Shown here piece by piece: positions 24,901 to 33,497 of a stretch of DNA of 64,000 nucleotides. Both the position numbers and the translations under genes were made by a program. Under the pieces are notes generated by a model that made no database searches, was not told the DNA's origin, and saw nothing but the letters and a program-made list of their open reading frames with translations. The stretch comes from Apostichopus japonicus (taxonomy: Eukaryota; Echinodermata; Holothuroidea; Aspidochirotida; Stichopodidae). Position 1 is the first letter of the stretch; every line of letters starts with the position of its first letter. The stretch spans positions 16,792,265-16,856,264 of the forward strand of contig NC_092573.1 in NCBI RefSeq assembly GCF_037975245.1, read 5' to 3'.

Positions 24901-27900
24901 TGTCAAAAAATTAACTTTGAACTTGTATGTAACTTCACACACAAAGGTCACCCGGAGGTCAACCAATTGAAATTTTTGATCGGTGAGACCTAAATAGAGC
25001 ATGACTGTAAAAAATTCAAACATTTTTTCTTTGCCCATTTTCTCCCCCATAATACTACTTTTTTAACATTAGCTGACCTTTGGTGACCTTGGATCACATG
25101 ACCGTTAAGTTTGAAAATATTCCCCTATACCATTTGCAACTTGTCCAAAAAAATCAACCTTGTCACACCTTGGCACTGGGAGTTATTGCATTAAATGTGT
25201 GAAAATTAACTTTGACCTCAAATAACTTCGCACACGAAGGTCAAATGGGGGTCAACCCATTGACATTTATGATCAGAAGGTACATTTAAAAACTGAAAAT
25301 AGCATCGAAACTGTAAAATCCACAAAACACGAAAAGGTCACCAGAGGTCAAATTGAGGTCAAGGGTCAACCAGATGCGGGTCGACAATTGGATTACATTG
25401 AAGCAACTCCCAACCAACGGACAATTTGTTCTCAAGTTGTCGCAAAAATACTAGTTTTTTATCATTAACTGACCTTTGGTGACCTTGTATCACATGACCG
25501 TTAAGTTTGAAACTATTCCCCTATACCATTTGCAACTACTCCAAAAATATCAACCTTGTCACACCTTGGAACTGGGAGTTATTGCATTAAATGTCTGAAA
25601 ATTAACTTTGACCTCATATAACTTCGCACACGAAGGTCACACGGGGGTCAACCCATTGACATTTATGATCAGAAGGTACCTTTGACATCTGAAAATAGCA
25701 TCAAAACTGTAAAAATCCCTAAAACACTAAAAAGGTCACCAGAGGTCACCAGAGGTCAAATTGAGGTCAAGGGTCACCCAGATGCGGGTCGACAATTGGA
25801 TTACATTGAAGCAACTCCCAACCCTAACGGACAATTTGTTCTCAAGTTATCGCAAAAAATACTACTTTTTTATCATTAATTGACCTTTAATGACCTTGGA
25901 TCACATGACCGTTAAGTTTGAAAATATTCCCCTAGACCATTTGCAACTTGTCTCAAAATATCAACTGTGTAACACCTTGGCACTGGGAGTTATTACACTA
26001 AATGTCTGAAAATTAACTTTGACCTCATATACAGTAACTTTACATACAAAGGTCACCTTGGGTCAACTTATTGACATTTTTGATTGATGAGACCTAAATT
26101 AGAGCATCAAACTATAAAAATTCAAACATTTTTTTCCTTGCCCATTTTCTACCCCCAAAATACTAGTTTTTTGACATTAAATGACCTTTGGTGACCTCGG
26201 ATCACATGACCGTTAACTTTGAAAATATTCCCCTATACCATTTGCAACTTCTCCAAATATATCAACCATGTCACACCTTGGAACTGGGAGTTGTTGCATT
26301 AAATGTCTGAAAATTAACTTTGACCTCGTATAACTTCGCACACGAAGGTCACACGGGTGTCAACCAATTGACATTTTTGATCGGAAGGTACCTTTGATAT
26401 CCAAATCTAGCATCAAAACCAAACATTTTCTTTTTTGCTCGTTTCCTCCCAAAATAAGCACATTTTTTCTAATGTGACCTTTGACCTTTTGACCTTGGTT
26501 TCAGATGTAGTTTAATCTCCTGATTCCAAAAAACAAAACGAAAAGTCTGTACAACCATCCTAACTCTGACCGAAAAACTTTGACCCCATATAACTTCGCA
26601 CATAAAGGTCACACGGGGTCAACCTATTGACATTTATGATCAGAAGGTACCTTTGACATCTGAAAATAGCATCGAAACTGTAAAAATCCCAAAAACACGA
26701 AAAGGTCACCAGAGGTCAAATTGAGGTCAAGGGTCACCCAGATGCGGGTCGACAATTGGATTACATTGAGGCAACTCCCAACCCTAACAGACATTTCGTT
26801 CTCAAGTTATTGCAAAAATACTAGTTTTTTATCATTAATTGACCTTTGGTGACCTCGGATCACATGACCGTTAAGTTTGAAAATGCTCCCCTAACCAGTT
26901 CACAACTTGTCCCAAAATATTAATCTTGTCGCACATTGGCACTGGGAGTTATTGCAGTTTTAATATTTTCGGTTTTTGGACCATAACTGACCTTTGGTGA
27001 CCTTTGTGGGCACCAAAAACAATAGGGCACACCTTCTCCATATGGCGGATCTATAGTCCAAGTTTGGCCTCAATCTAGCATTCCCTTATTGAGATAGAGC
27101 GTACCCAAGCAAGTGTCACAGACACACACACACACACACATACATACATACATACACACATACACACACACACACGCCAACCTGACTGCATAGGTTCCAT
27201 TTGCTAAAGCAAGGAACCAAAAATAGTAACTTTTGTTGGCCTATATATATGCTTGCTCTGGAAATTCCAGAGAAAAAGAACTTTGTATGAAGACGCTGAA
27301 AATTTTTTAAGAGAAGAGAGAGTCCCACTTACTGTTACAATATCTCTATACATGTAATGTATTGAGATTAAAATCTAAATAAGCATTGAGAAATTTAAGC
27401 AAGGAACCAATGCAGACTTTCACCCACTGTGTAGGCACATAGGCACTCTCAATTTATAGTAAAACTGTCACACGCTATTCCTTTAGACCCACTACCCCAG
27501 GCCACAAATTTAAACCCACACAATTTAAACCCTAACCGGAGTTCATACTTTCTGGCTTAAGCCCTGTTTCCTCTTCCACAAGATTAAGAAAGGATTACTT
27601 ACAGCATGCCAAGTTGATCCAGCAGTCAATTCAGATTTTTCCAGGAGAACAACGTCCTTCATACCAGCCTTAGCTAGGTGGTAGGCGATGCTTGTACCTA
27701 CGCATCCTCCTCCAATCACCACGGTCTCTGCAGTCTCCTTGAGCCGTTTGTTGAGTTTTCTAGATGAAGCACTTCCATTACTACTTACATAGCATAAAGA
27801 CAGAAACATGTTAGCAATTAACTCACATTTCAAATGAATATCACCAACAACATAAAAACAATTGTCAAGAAAGCAAATCTTGCATTTAACTACGATCCAT

Positions 27901-30900
27901 GCTGGGGATTTTTCTTTGAGATCAGACAGATCGGACAAATAATTTGGTACACAAAAAATATTACACTTAAAATATAGTTTCTTGCTCAAAGTATTTCAGC
28001 TATGGTTTTTATAGGCCAGTCAAAATAATTTGCTTAGGAGTGAATAAACTTTGCAAGTTTTACATGTTATTTGAGTAACACGCTACAGCCTGTCATGTAC
28101 TGAGATTCATCCATGTGTTCCAAAATAGCACTCTCTATAGGTCACAATAATAAAGTATGTTACACATAAAAATGGGCAGGTCACTTCGCCCAACAACCAT
28201 TTCGCCCCACTGCCATTTCGCCCAACCTTACCATTTCGCCCAACCAGCCTGGTCATTTCACCCAACCAGCCTGGTCATTTCGCCCAACCTTGATTAAATA
28301 TGATCCTTCAAAAAGAAACGTTCGGGAATTGTTAACGTTACAGGAAACTTGAGAATGGATCAGTGTGTTAGGGTTTAGGTTTGATAGGTTTGATAGTAAA
28401 CGTTCGAATATTAAGGATTATTAAGGAAACTTGAAGTCCTTTACTTTGTATAACTTTAGTAAGGAAACGTTCGGGAATTGTTAACGTTACGGGATACGAA
28501 CCGAATATTAAGGAAACTTGAGGATGGATCAGTGTTTTAGGGGTTAGGTTTGATAGGTTTGATAGTAAACGTTCCGGAAATGTACGGGGTACGAACCGAA
28601 TATTAAGGAAACTTGAGGATGGATCAGTGTTTTAGGTGTTGGGTTTGATAGGTTTGATAGTAAACGTTCGGGAATTGTTAACGTTACGGAATGCGAACCG
28701 AATATTAAGGAAACTTGAAGTCGTGGTTAAATTGAATACATATGTGAATACATATGTGGTTACATTGATACAGTGGTTACATTGATTAAATATAGTAATT
28801 CAATATTACGGACGGGTTTTATATTTTTACATTTTTTTCAATTCAATAAGGAAATGTTCGTGAATTGTTAGTCAGTAGGATGGATCAGTGTTTTAGGGGT
28901 TAGATTTGATAGTAAATGTTCGGGAATTGTTAACGTTACGGGATACGAACCAAATATTATGGATATCAACTATACAGTTCCTCAAACATGCAAACGGCTC
29001 CTTTAAGGGCCACTCAATGCTCCAAAAAAAACCAGCTATATATACAGTTCCTCAAACATGCAAAGGGCTCATTGCCTAACTTTTGTCAGACTCTGATCGA
29101 TATCGAACAGACATCACTTTATTTACCTACCAATAATATAACCCAAAACAAATCAAATTGAACTAGTGAAATAGAAACAGAGATATTATTCCACACCGAT
29201 TTCCCTTTGTTTGTATCATAATATACCTTCCATTGTATGCGTAACCGCCTCAAGTAGTGTACTGTAATACTACAACCCCAAATAAATCAAATTGAACTAG
29301 TGAAATAGAAAAAGTAATATTATTCTGACTGAATATTAGTAAAAAAAAAGTTGGGCGAAATGACCAGGCTAGTTGGGCGAAATGGCAGTTGGGCCAAATG
29401 GTTGTTGGGCGAAGTGACCAGAAAGCCTTGTTGTTATGATTGACGACTACATCACAGCCCAACTACTATATGATTTGTGGAACTGTGCACAAAATTTAGC
29501 TAGGTTGTGTGGCAATGCCAGTTCAATGGTTCGCATCTATACAGGAAAAACCTGGAACATCAGACCGTTCAGAACCAAATGGAGACAACATCTGGATAAT
29601 TGTTTCCTGTTGTTTCCTTGTCCCATTATTGATTGTTTAATACCTTTTACAATGTGTAACATGCCTAAGGCCTTACCTGTGGAACTGAAAGAACTGTTTA
29701 AATGGTGAATTTATGTTGGCCATGAACAGACCGTGCATATTTTAGTTGTGTTGATCAATGTAAATTTTATGCACTTAATTATGACTGTTTGTGCATGGGA
29801 TTCGTAGAGAATCCAGGGAGGACAAGATAATTCAGATTTGCTTTTATTCAAGTTTTCTAGTCACGTGTATGTCTCGACAAAAATTGAATTTTGCTGAAAG
29901 TGTCAACAGTCTGTGAACCCTGCCCTGTGTTTTGTATGTACATGTGAACACATTGCAACCAGCTCTGACCATTGGTTACAATAATACAGAAACACAATAA
30001 TGATTTTAGGATTAGTTTTCAAGACTTGCTTAATGTGAACTGTGAATAAGTAGCAGTGGTTACTAGCAGAGTAATTTTATTTGGAATAGTAAAACATTCT
30101 GAACAAATTCACACAAGTTCACACTGCAATGGGTAAATCACAAGATTAAACAGGTCAAGGCCAAAGTTGAAAAAGCTAGGCCTATACCAAATAGAAGCCA
30201 CTGTGCTCTCTAATTGTCTTCTAGATTTTTACGACAAATGAATGCTAGTAATGACTTCGCAGTCCGGGTTCATACTTGTGCCAGTTGCAAGTAACCGCAC
30301 TGTGTCCTACCCCAAATGTTGCTCTCATTTTGCTGTGCACAGCATGCCCACTCCTCCCACATACCCACTTCCAAATGTCTGACAACGTCACAGTTATGAT
30401 TCCTTGTGGCTCTAATTCTGCACTTTGACAACCACATTAACATATTAAGCTTCTCGGCCTTTTGGATAAGATCATGTGTAGTATTTGTTCCCTTTCGAGG
30501 GGAATGGTAATACCCACCCGACGATGATCACACAGTCACAGTCCCAATGTAAGGGGACTGGGGTTGAGATCGGATCAGTCGTTCATTGGTTTGTTTTTCA
30601 TGCCCAGGTTCTTTCCTGGTGACTTTGTTCATAAGTAGTAACTTCATCACATGTTAAATGCAAGTTTCACCGTAGACTAACGTTAAGGCCTATTTTAATG
30701 TGAAGAGTCAAACTAATGATCAAGCTGCAATGGCATGGAATTTCACTGTCATCAATTTGATGAATCCCAACTGAATTCGCTGCGATGAGTATAAGAACAC
30801 AATTCCTTGGCCTAGGCTATGTTAAGTCTTAACTAAATTTGTTTAAGTTAGGCCTAACTTAGTTTAGTTGAAGGCTAACTCCGTTAGGCCTACATCATAT

Positions 30901-31262
30901 TAATAACAAAGTAGATTATATAAATGCATTGTATTGACAGGCTAGACTAGATTAGCCCATAGCCAGCGATAATTCACCGGGTCTGTCTTTACTACAGCAG
31001 TTAAGTTGAACATTAAATTTTATTACTGGGCTTGAATTAATTTTACACAGGTGGAGGGCGTGGTCTGTATATCTTGCTATGGCATGGAAGACAATACATG
31101 AATAGGACGTGACATCAAACTTCTTCAATCTTACCTGGTCTTGTCAGCACCATATGAACTTGACAAACGGACAAATGGGCTCAATACCAACTTGCCATCT
31201 TGAAGAAATTTCTTCGCCCTGGTTTTTCTAGTAAGATGTAATTGGAGGAAACGGCAAGACAT
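9696..31262 (-). CDS. DMGDH: Dimethylglycine dehydrogenase, mitochondrial (15 coding exons, 876 aa)
   Basis: Oxidative demethylation of dimethylglycine to sarcosine in the mitochondrial matrix, passing electrons to ETF and one-carbon units to tetrahydrofolate. Exons (minus): 31262-31135, 27780-27603, 21924-21826, 21180-21016, 20302-20098, 19299-19051, 18381-18183, 17605-17331, 16583-16366, 15917-15787, 14998-14781, 12577-12420, 11432-11373, 10850-10716, 9908-9696. They sum to 2631 nt, all phases agree, all introns GT-AG. An Arg/Lys-rich presequence fills residues 1-40; GGGCVG (66-71) and E90 form the FAD Rossmann motif; STWHA (98-102) carries H101, the covalent flavin histidine; the folate-binding GCV_T domain spans about 490-865. 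Length matches vertebrate DMGDH (about 866). The C-terminal VVGNTTSG...LLTEP favours DMGDH over sarcosine dehydrogenase. An in-frame TAA 18 nt upstream supports the start. Confidence 0.96.
9909..10715 (-). other. DMGDH intron 14
   Basis: Contains a pyrimidine-rich stretch with a direct repeat (CTCGTCTATCCACCCCC twice, 9979-10025) and an 11-12 nt G-run at 10284-10295. No other feature seen. Confidence 0.6.
10716..10850 (-). CDS. DMGDH: DMGDH exon 14 (residues 762-806)
   Basis: 45 codons, phase 0 at both ends; acceptor TTTCCTTCAG, donor GTGAGC. Encodes [17 protein letters not shown] and [19 protein letters not shown], the join between the folate-binding domain and the C-terminal barrel. Confidence 0.93.
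11373..11432 (-). CDS. DMGDH: DMGDH exon 13 (residues 742-761)
   Basis: A 60-nt exon, phase 0 to 0; acceptor CCTTGCAG, donor GTTAGT. Encodes [20 protein letters not shown], matching the NPLEAGL motif of the folate-binding domain of DMGDH. Confidence 0.93.
12420..12577 (-). CDS. DMGDH: DMGDH exon 12 (residues 689-741)
   Basis: Acceptor TCTCTACAG, phase 1; donor GTGAGT, phase 0. Encodes [19 protein letters not shown] and [19 protein letters not shown]. It is the exon joined to exon 11 across the splice-donor minisatellite. Confidence 0.95.
12720..13440 (-). repeat. Decayed portion of the DMGDH intron 11 minisatellite
   Basis: Diverged units that still show CTTACCTGAA (12737, 12846), CACCTGAATAAG (13069), GTACCTGCATAAG (13160) and AGCTCTCACTG blocks at irregular spacing. 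Similarity to the 47-bp consensus falls steadily away from exon 11, suggesting older units lie at the exon 12 end. Confidence 0.7.
13441..14780 (-). repeat. 47-bp minisatellite carrying about 28 copies of a 5' splice site
   Basis: Unit of 47 bp; sense (minus) units read GAGAGCTATCAGGAT, then CACTTATTCAG|GTAAGAG, then ACTTAGGTACCACT. The unit aligns with the 3' end of exon 11 (AGAGCTATCAGGAT, CTTATACAG|GTAAGA) plus the first ~20 intron bases, so the array arose by tandem amplification of the exon/intron boundary. Most copies keep CAG|GTAAGA identical to the authentic donor. Using a distal copy would run into a stop eight codons into the intron. A second-order 376-bp (8-unit) duplication is visible: the variant TATGTAACTTACC near 13735 recurs near 14111. 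Confidence 0.92.
14781..14998 (-). CDS. DMGDH: DMGDH exon 11 (residues 616-689)
   Basis: Acceptor TTTGGTGCATACAG, phase 2; donor CAG|GTAAGA, phase 1. Encodes [17 protein letters not shown] and a segment ending RAIRISYTG. Its last ~27 nt are the template of the adjacent minisatellite. Confidence 0.95.
15787..15917 (-). CDS. DMGDH: DMGDH exon 10 (residues 573-616)
   Basis: Acceptor TTTCCTGTAG, phase 0; donor GTATCA, phase 2. Encodes [19 protein letters not shown] and [15 protein letters not shown], hallmark GCV_T-domain strands shared with vertebrate DMGDH. Confidence 0.95.
16366..16583 (-). CDS. DMGDH: DMGDH exon 9 (residues 500-572)
   Basis: Acceptor TTATGCAG, phase 1; donor GTTTGT, phase 0. 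Encodes [23 protein letters not shown] and [14 protein letters not shown] at the start of the folate-binding domain. Confidence 0.95.
17331..17605 (-). CDS. DMGDH: DMGDH exon 8 (residues 408-500)
   Basis: Acceptor GATTTGGCAG, phase 2; donor GTAAAG, phase 1. Encodes [19 protein letters not shown], then [20 protein letters not shown] and [18 protein letters not shown]: the last flavin-contacting segment and the linker domain. Confidence 0.96.
18183..18381 (-). CDS. DMGDH: DMGDH exon 7 (residues 342-408)
   Basis: Acceptor AATTTTCTAG, phase 1; donor GTATCG, phase 2. Encodes [15 protein letters not shown] and [18 protein letters not shown], the substrate-side segment of the oxidase domain. Confidence 0.96.
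19051..19299 (-). CDS. DMGDH: DMGDH exon 6 (residues 259-342)
   Basis: Acceptor GTCTCCAATAG, donor GTAAGG, phase 1 to 1. Encodes [31 protein letters not shown] and [19 protein letters not shown], strongly matching vertebrate DMGDH. Confidence 0.96.
19731..19935 (+). repeat. Dispersed repeat, copy 2 (DMGDH intron 5)
   Basis: Same element and orientation as 6876-7085, with matching starts (AAAATACTTT) and matching GGGTGACC and TTCTAGCATATTA blocks. Confidence 0.6.
20098..20302 (-). CDS. DMGDH: DMGDH exon 5 (residues 191-259)
   Basis: Acceptor CTGTTCACAG, phase 0; donor GTTCGT, phase 1. Encodes [19 protein letters not shown] and [16 protein letters not shown], ending RIVNAAG, the second flavin-binding stretch. 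Confidence 0.96.
21016..21180 (-). CDS. DMGDH: DMGDH exon 4 (residues 136-190)
   Basis: 55 codons, phase 0 to 0; acceptor TTGTTTACAG, donor GTATTC. Encodes [20 protein letters not shown] and [14 protein letters not shown]. Confidence 0.96.
21826..21924 (-). CDS. DMGDH: DMGDH exon 3 (residues 103-135)
   Basis: 33 codons, phase 0 to 0; acceptor TTCTTATAG, donor GTAAAC. Encodes [20 protein letters not shown] and EQLEEETGQ, immediately after the flavin-linking histidine. Confidence 0.96.
21925..24515 (-). other. DMGDH intron 2, distal half
   Basis: AT-rich, without recognised exons. An open frame on the plus strand at 24095-24487 has no recognisable domain and sits next to the repeat array; I treat it as chance. 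Confidence 0.5.
24520..27223 (+). repeat. TGACCT/AGGTCA-rich repeat array ending in CA repeat and GGTTCC hairpin
   Basis: Begins ACAAGAGCCCAAGGGCAC. Units of about 300-410 bp contain TGACCTTTGGTGACCTT, then GATCACATGACCGTTAAG, and GGTCACCAGAGGTCAAATTG (starts near 25075, 25469, 25881, 26182, 26840). A perfect DR1 (TGACCTTTGACCT) is at 26475-26487. It ends with a CA/TACA repeat (27118-27177) and GGTTCC...GGAACC (27194-27216), as in the 5430-6285 copy. Lies in DMGDH intron 2, antisense. Confidence 0.85.
27118..27177. repeat. CA/TACA microsatellite
   Basis: (CA)n grading into (CATA)n and back, at the 3' end of the array above. Confidence 0.95.
27603..27780 (-). CDS. DMGDH: DMGDH exon 2 (residues 43-102)
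   Basis: Encodes [20 protein letters not shown] (62-81), [17 protein letters not shown] (86-102), including the dinucleotide-binding fold and flavin histidine. Donor GTAAGT, phase 0. The acceptor is ambiguous: GTAAG|TAG| gives starts at 27783 or 27780, an in-frame NAGNAG choice adding one Ser. I use 27780. Confidence 0.94.
28177..29424. mobile_element. TIR element with TTCGCCCAAC-rich termini and internal tandem repeats
   Basis: Left end GGTCACTTCGCCCAACAACC and further ATTTCGCCCAAC units; the right end is the reverse complement (TTGGGCGAAATGACC, TTGTTGGGCGAAGTGACC). The TIRs are about 80-110 bp and built of 10-20 bp subrepeats. The interior (28310-28960) has 4-5 tandem units of roughly 110-200 bp sharing ACGTTCGGGAATTGTTAACG and GGATGGATCAGTGTTTTAGG. 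No transposase. A target duplication was not clear. Lies in DMGDH intron 1. Confidence 0.75.
30444..30575 (+). ncRNA. U2 snRNA-headed chimeric element, antisense in DMGDH intron 1
   Basis: Positions 30449-30490 match the U2 snRNA 5' end with about three differences: GCTTCTCGGCCTTTTGG, then TAAGATCA, then GTGTAGTAT, the branch-site-pairing segment. Downstream it departs completely: no stem IIa or Sm site, but a hairpin TTCCC/GGGAA and a perfect 7-bp hairpin CAGTCCC...GGGACTG (about 30536-30557). It is either a retro-inserted truncated U2, an snRNA-headed SINE (a class known in other animals), or a novel RNA. Not a functional U2. Confidence 0.6.
31135..31262 (-). CDS. DMGDH: DMGDH exon 1 (start, mitochondrial presequence, residues 1-43)
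   Basis: ATG at 31262-31260 with A at -3 and an in-frame TAA at 31280-31278. Encodes [19 protein letters not shown] and continues to Ser/Arg-rich [12 protein letters not shown]: basic, no acidic residue before Asp22, amphipathic, as expected for matrix import. Donor CCAG|GTAAGA, phase 2. Confidence 0.9.
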
Positions 31263-31793
31263 TTTCTGTTTCGTATCTTATTTCCTATTTATCAGAACGT
31301 AAATAGTCACTCAAACTTGCTTCAGTAGTTACTTTTTTAAGAAAGTCCCCCAAGAAATATCCTGGGAACGAAAACCGAAGAGCTTTCTCCACTCTGCATT
31401 GTTAGTTACGCCATAGTACTAGGTTGTGTACTGCACCAAAGATATTCCACCTTGAGTTTATCCTTGACTGTACGTACTAAGCTGAACCTATTCTATTACG
31501 GTACGTACTATTGCGCGTTAGTTTTTCTCAGACTTTACCATGAACCCTTGGTACTGTATTGGTGCTCAATAATAATACGGTAGCGTTGTAGGAACGTATT
31601 ATGGTCATAAAGCATTAGGATTTACATCATTGCCATCATTGTTCAAATGTACAGGTTTGAGGTTTGTATTTTTTTGCATTAAAATAACATATGATTCCTA
31701 TAGCGATATCCACATCGATCACAATCATAGGTAGTGTTAATATCTTGATTCGTTTCCGCTTGAGCGTAAGAAACAGCATCTCAGAGATGTTAA

Positions 31794-32364
31794 AGGATTG
31801 GTTCAGGTGTTTGACATGTCTATTTTGTATGAAAGAGCACAAAAGACAAAAAGAACAGTGAAGAAACTACAATGATAGCATGCTCTGTTAAGGAGAAATG
31901 ACACTTTGAAGATATCAAAATTTCTTTGAAAACGACTGGTGTAGAAAGACTTACTGTGAGGGTGTGACGTCACATCCTCACTTCCTTAACATTTGTGAAT
32001 ATATTTCTTTAAATATTATTTACATTTTTTAACACATTTGAAAATAATATAATCAAAAAATTTTCAGATGTTTAATCTCAAATACTTCCTTTGACAAATA
32101 TGAGATCTCCTGACATATCTTTTGGTTGAAAGTCATGAAATCTCACAAAATATTTTGAGAATAAAACAAAGACTTTTCAGGAATGTGAGGATGTGACATC
32201 ACAGCTAGTCAGATTTCAGCAGTTTCTACACAATCTGATAAAACTTTACACTTGAATATCTCTTTAACCGAAAAAGATATTTTTGAACAGTTTTTTCACC
32301 ATTGTGTTTCTTTTATTGTCCTCTTTCATATAACATAAACATGTATGACAACTGAACCAATCCT
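31794..32364. mobile_element. TTAA-flanked MITE with about 80-bp TIRs (Kolobok/piggyBac-like)
   Basis: Ends AGGATTGGTTCAG and CTGAACCAATCCT, each flanked by TTAA (31790-31793 and 32365-32368). TIR similarity extends about 80 bp (CATGT, ATGAAAGAG blocks). TTAA target sites are typical of piggyBac and Kolobok DNA transposons. Non-coding. Confidence 0.8.
31958..31984. promoter_or_regulatory. CRE palindrome TGACGTCA inside the MITE
   Basis: A near-perfect 26-bp palindrome, GTGAGGGTGTGACG then TCACATCCTCAC, centred on the consensus CREB/ATF site TGACGTCA (31965-31972). A diverged version, GTGAGGATGTGACATCACA, is at about 32185. It is about 0.7 kb upstream of the DMGDH start and 1.5 kb from BHMT. 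Function is inference. Confidence 0.45.
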
Positions 32365-33482
32365 TTAAGTTTCTGAGGGTTACCACCCACATGCATGAGA
32401 CAAGCGCGAGAATCCGCGTTGAACTGTTGAATTTTCAGGCAACGTCTTTTCTCCCTTTTTTTTAACATTGCAGCTGTGAACTTGTACTGAACCTTGCATT
32501 ACATCAGAGCTTTATCAAATCATACGTCGACATTAGTATGAATTTGACCTAACGTTGTGTGAACACCTTTACATTGTTTGATGAAGTGCTGAGTTATCAG
32601 AAAAGCATGATGATCAGATTATAGTCGAGTCACCACTTACGGGGCGAGGATGGGGGGGGGGGGGAGGTGCGAAGTCCTGTCTTTCCATGAAGTCAATTGC
32701 TTCCCATGCTCCAGCTGTCCTTAAAGTCATGGCAGAACTCAACGAAGCAATGATACTATATAGTAAATTCCCCGGCCCTTCCTCAATAAATAATCTCGCT
32801 CTTCTCTACCTCTCTCGTTCCCATTGAGCCATCGTCCCGTCCTATTACCGTGTCCTTTTCATTCCCCGGTCCGTAGTTCCTTAATTCCCCATCATCCCCA
32901 CCCTAACTCTCCCAAGCCGTTATTAAATTGGATATACGAGTACGTTAGGTAGTTAATATTCTATTATTCGAGGATAATTAAACCGGAATATGGAGACCGA
33001 GTCATTCACAGTCGCATCTAATGGAGACGGACAAGTTCATAAGTCAAATCTGGTTAAATTTAGTTACAAAATTGAACACATCGACAGTTTCAGAGGCACT
33101 TGTTAAACAAACGGTTTTATTATGCACTATGATAATAAAAAATGAAATGATGTGATAGCACTACCGTATCTTTAGCCGGATAAATCCAGTTTTTATTTTC
33201 GACCTTGTAGAACCAGTGCTAACCGGTTTTACCAAGCTTGCAAAGTACGATCGACCACCAAGGCCTCGCCGGTCAGCTAGCTGCAGCATAGGCAGTGTTG
33301 TCACCTTCAAATGGAGAAAGAATAAAGACTCTTTGTTATTGAACGTTCGCTGCAGTTTGTACTGGTTCGTGTTGATAGCAAGTACTAACCTGAATATCCC
33401 AAATGCTCGCATAGAAATTGTTCCAGGACAAACCGACATTTGCATTTACAGAGAGTTTTCATCAGGTGTTTCTTGATAGAGA

Positions 33483-33497
33483 ATGGCTCCAACAAAG
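33483..33497 (+). CDS. BHMT: BHMT exon 1 (residues 1-5)
   Basis: Only 15 coding nucleotides, MAPTK, then donor AAG|GTAAGC, phase 0. Strong Kozak context and the upstream in-frame stop support this start. Confidence 0.88.

Larger units (their letters stand above)
31263..33482. promoter_or_regulatory. Divergent DMGDH/BHMT intergenic region
   Basis: About 2.2 kb between the two start codons must contain both promoters and the 5' UTRs. It holds a 571-bp MITE (31794-32364) and a long G-run (32650-32663). No TATA box or transcription start could be assigned from sequence alone. Confidence 0.6.

Noticed and set aside
30444-30492. Functional U2 snRNA gene
   Set aside because: Similarity stops after about 45 nt; stem IIa, Sm site and the 3' stem-loops are missing.
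9696-31262. Sarcosine dehydrogenase as the identity of the minus-strand flavoprotein
   Set aside because: Segments such as [19 protein letters not shown] and VVGNTTSG with LLTEP at the end follow DMGDH far more closely.
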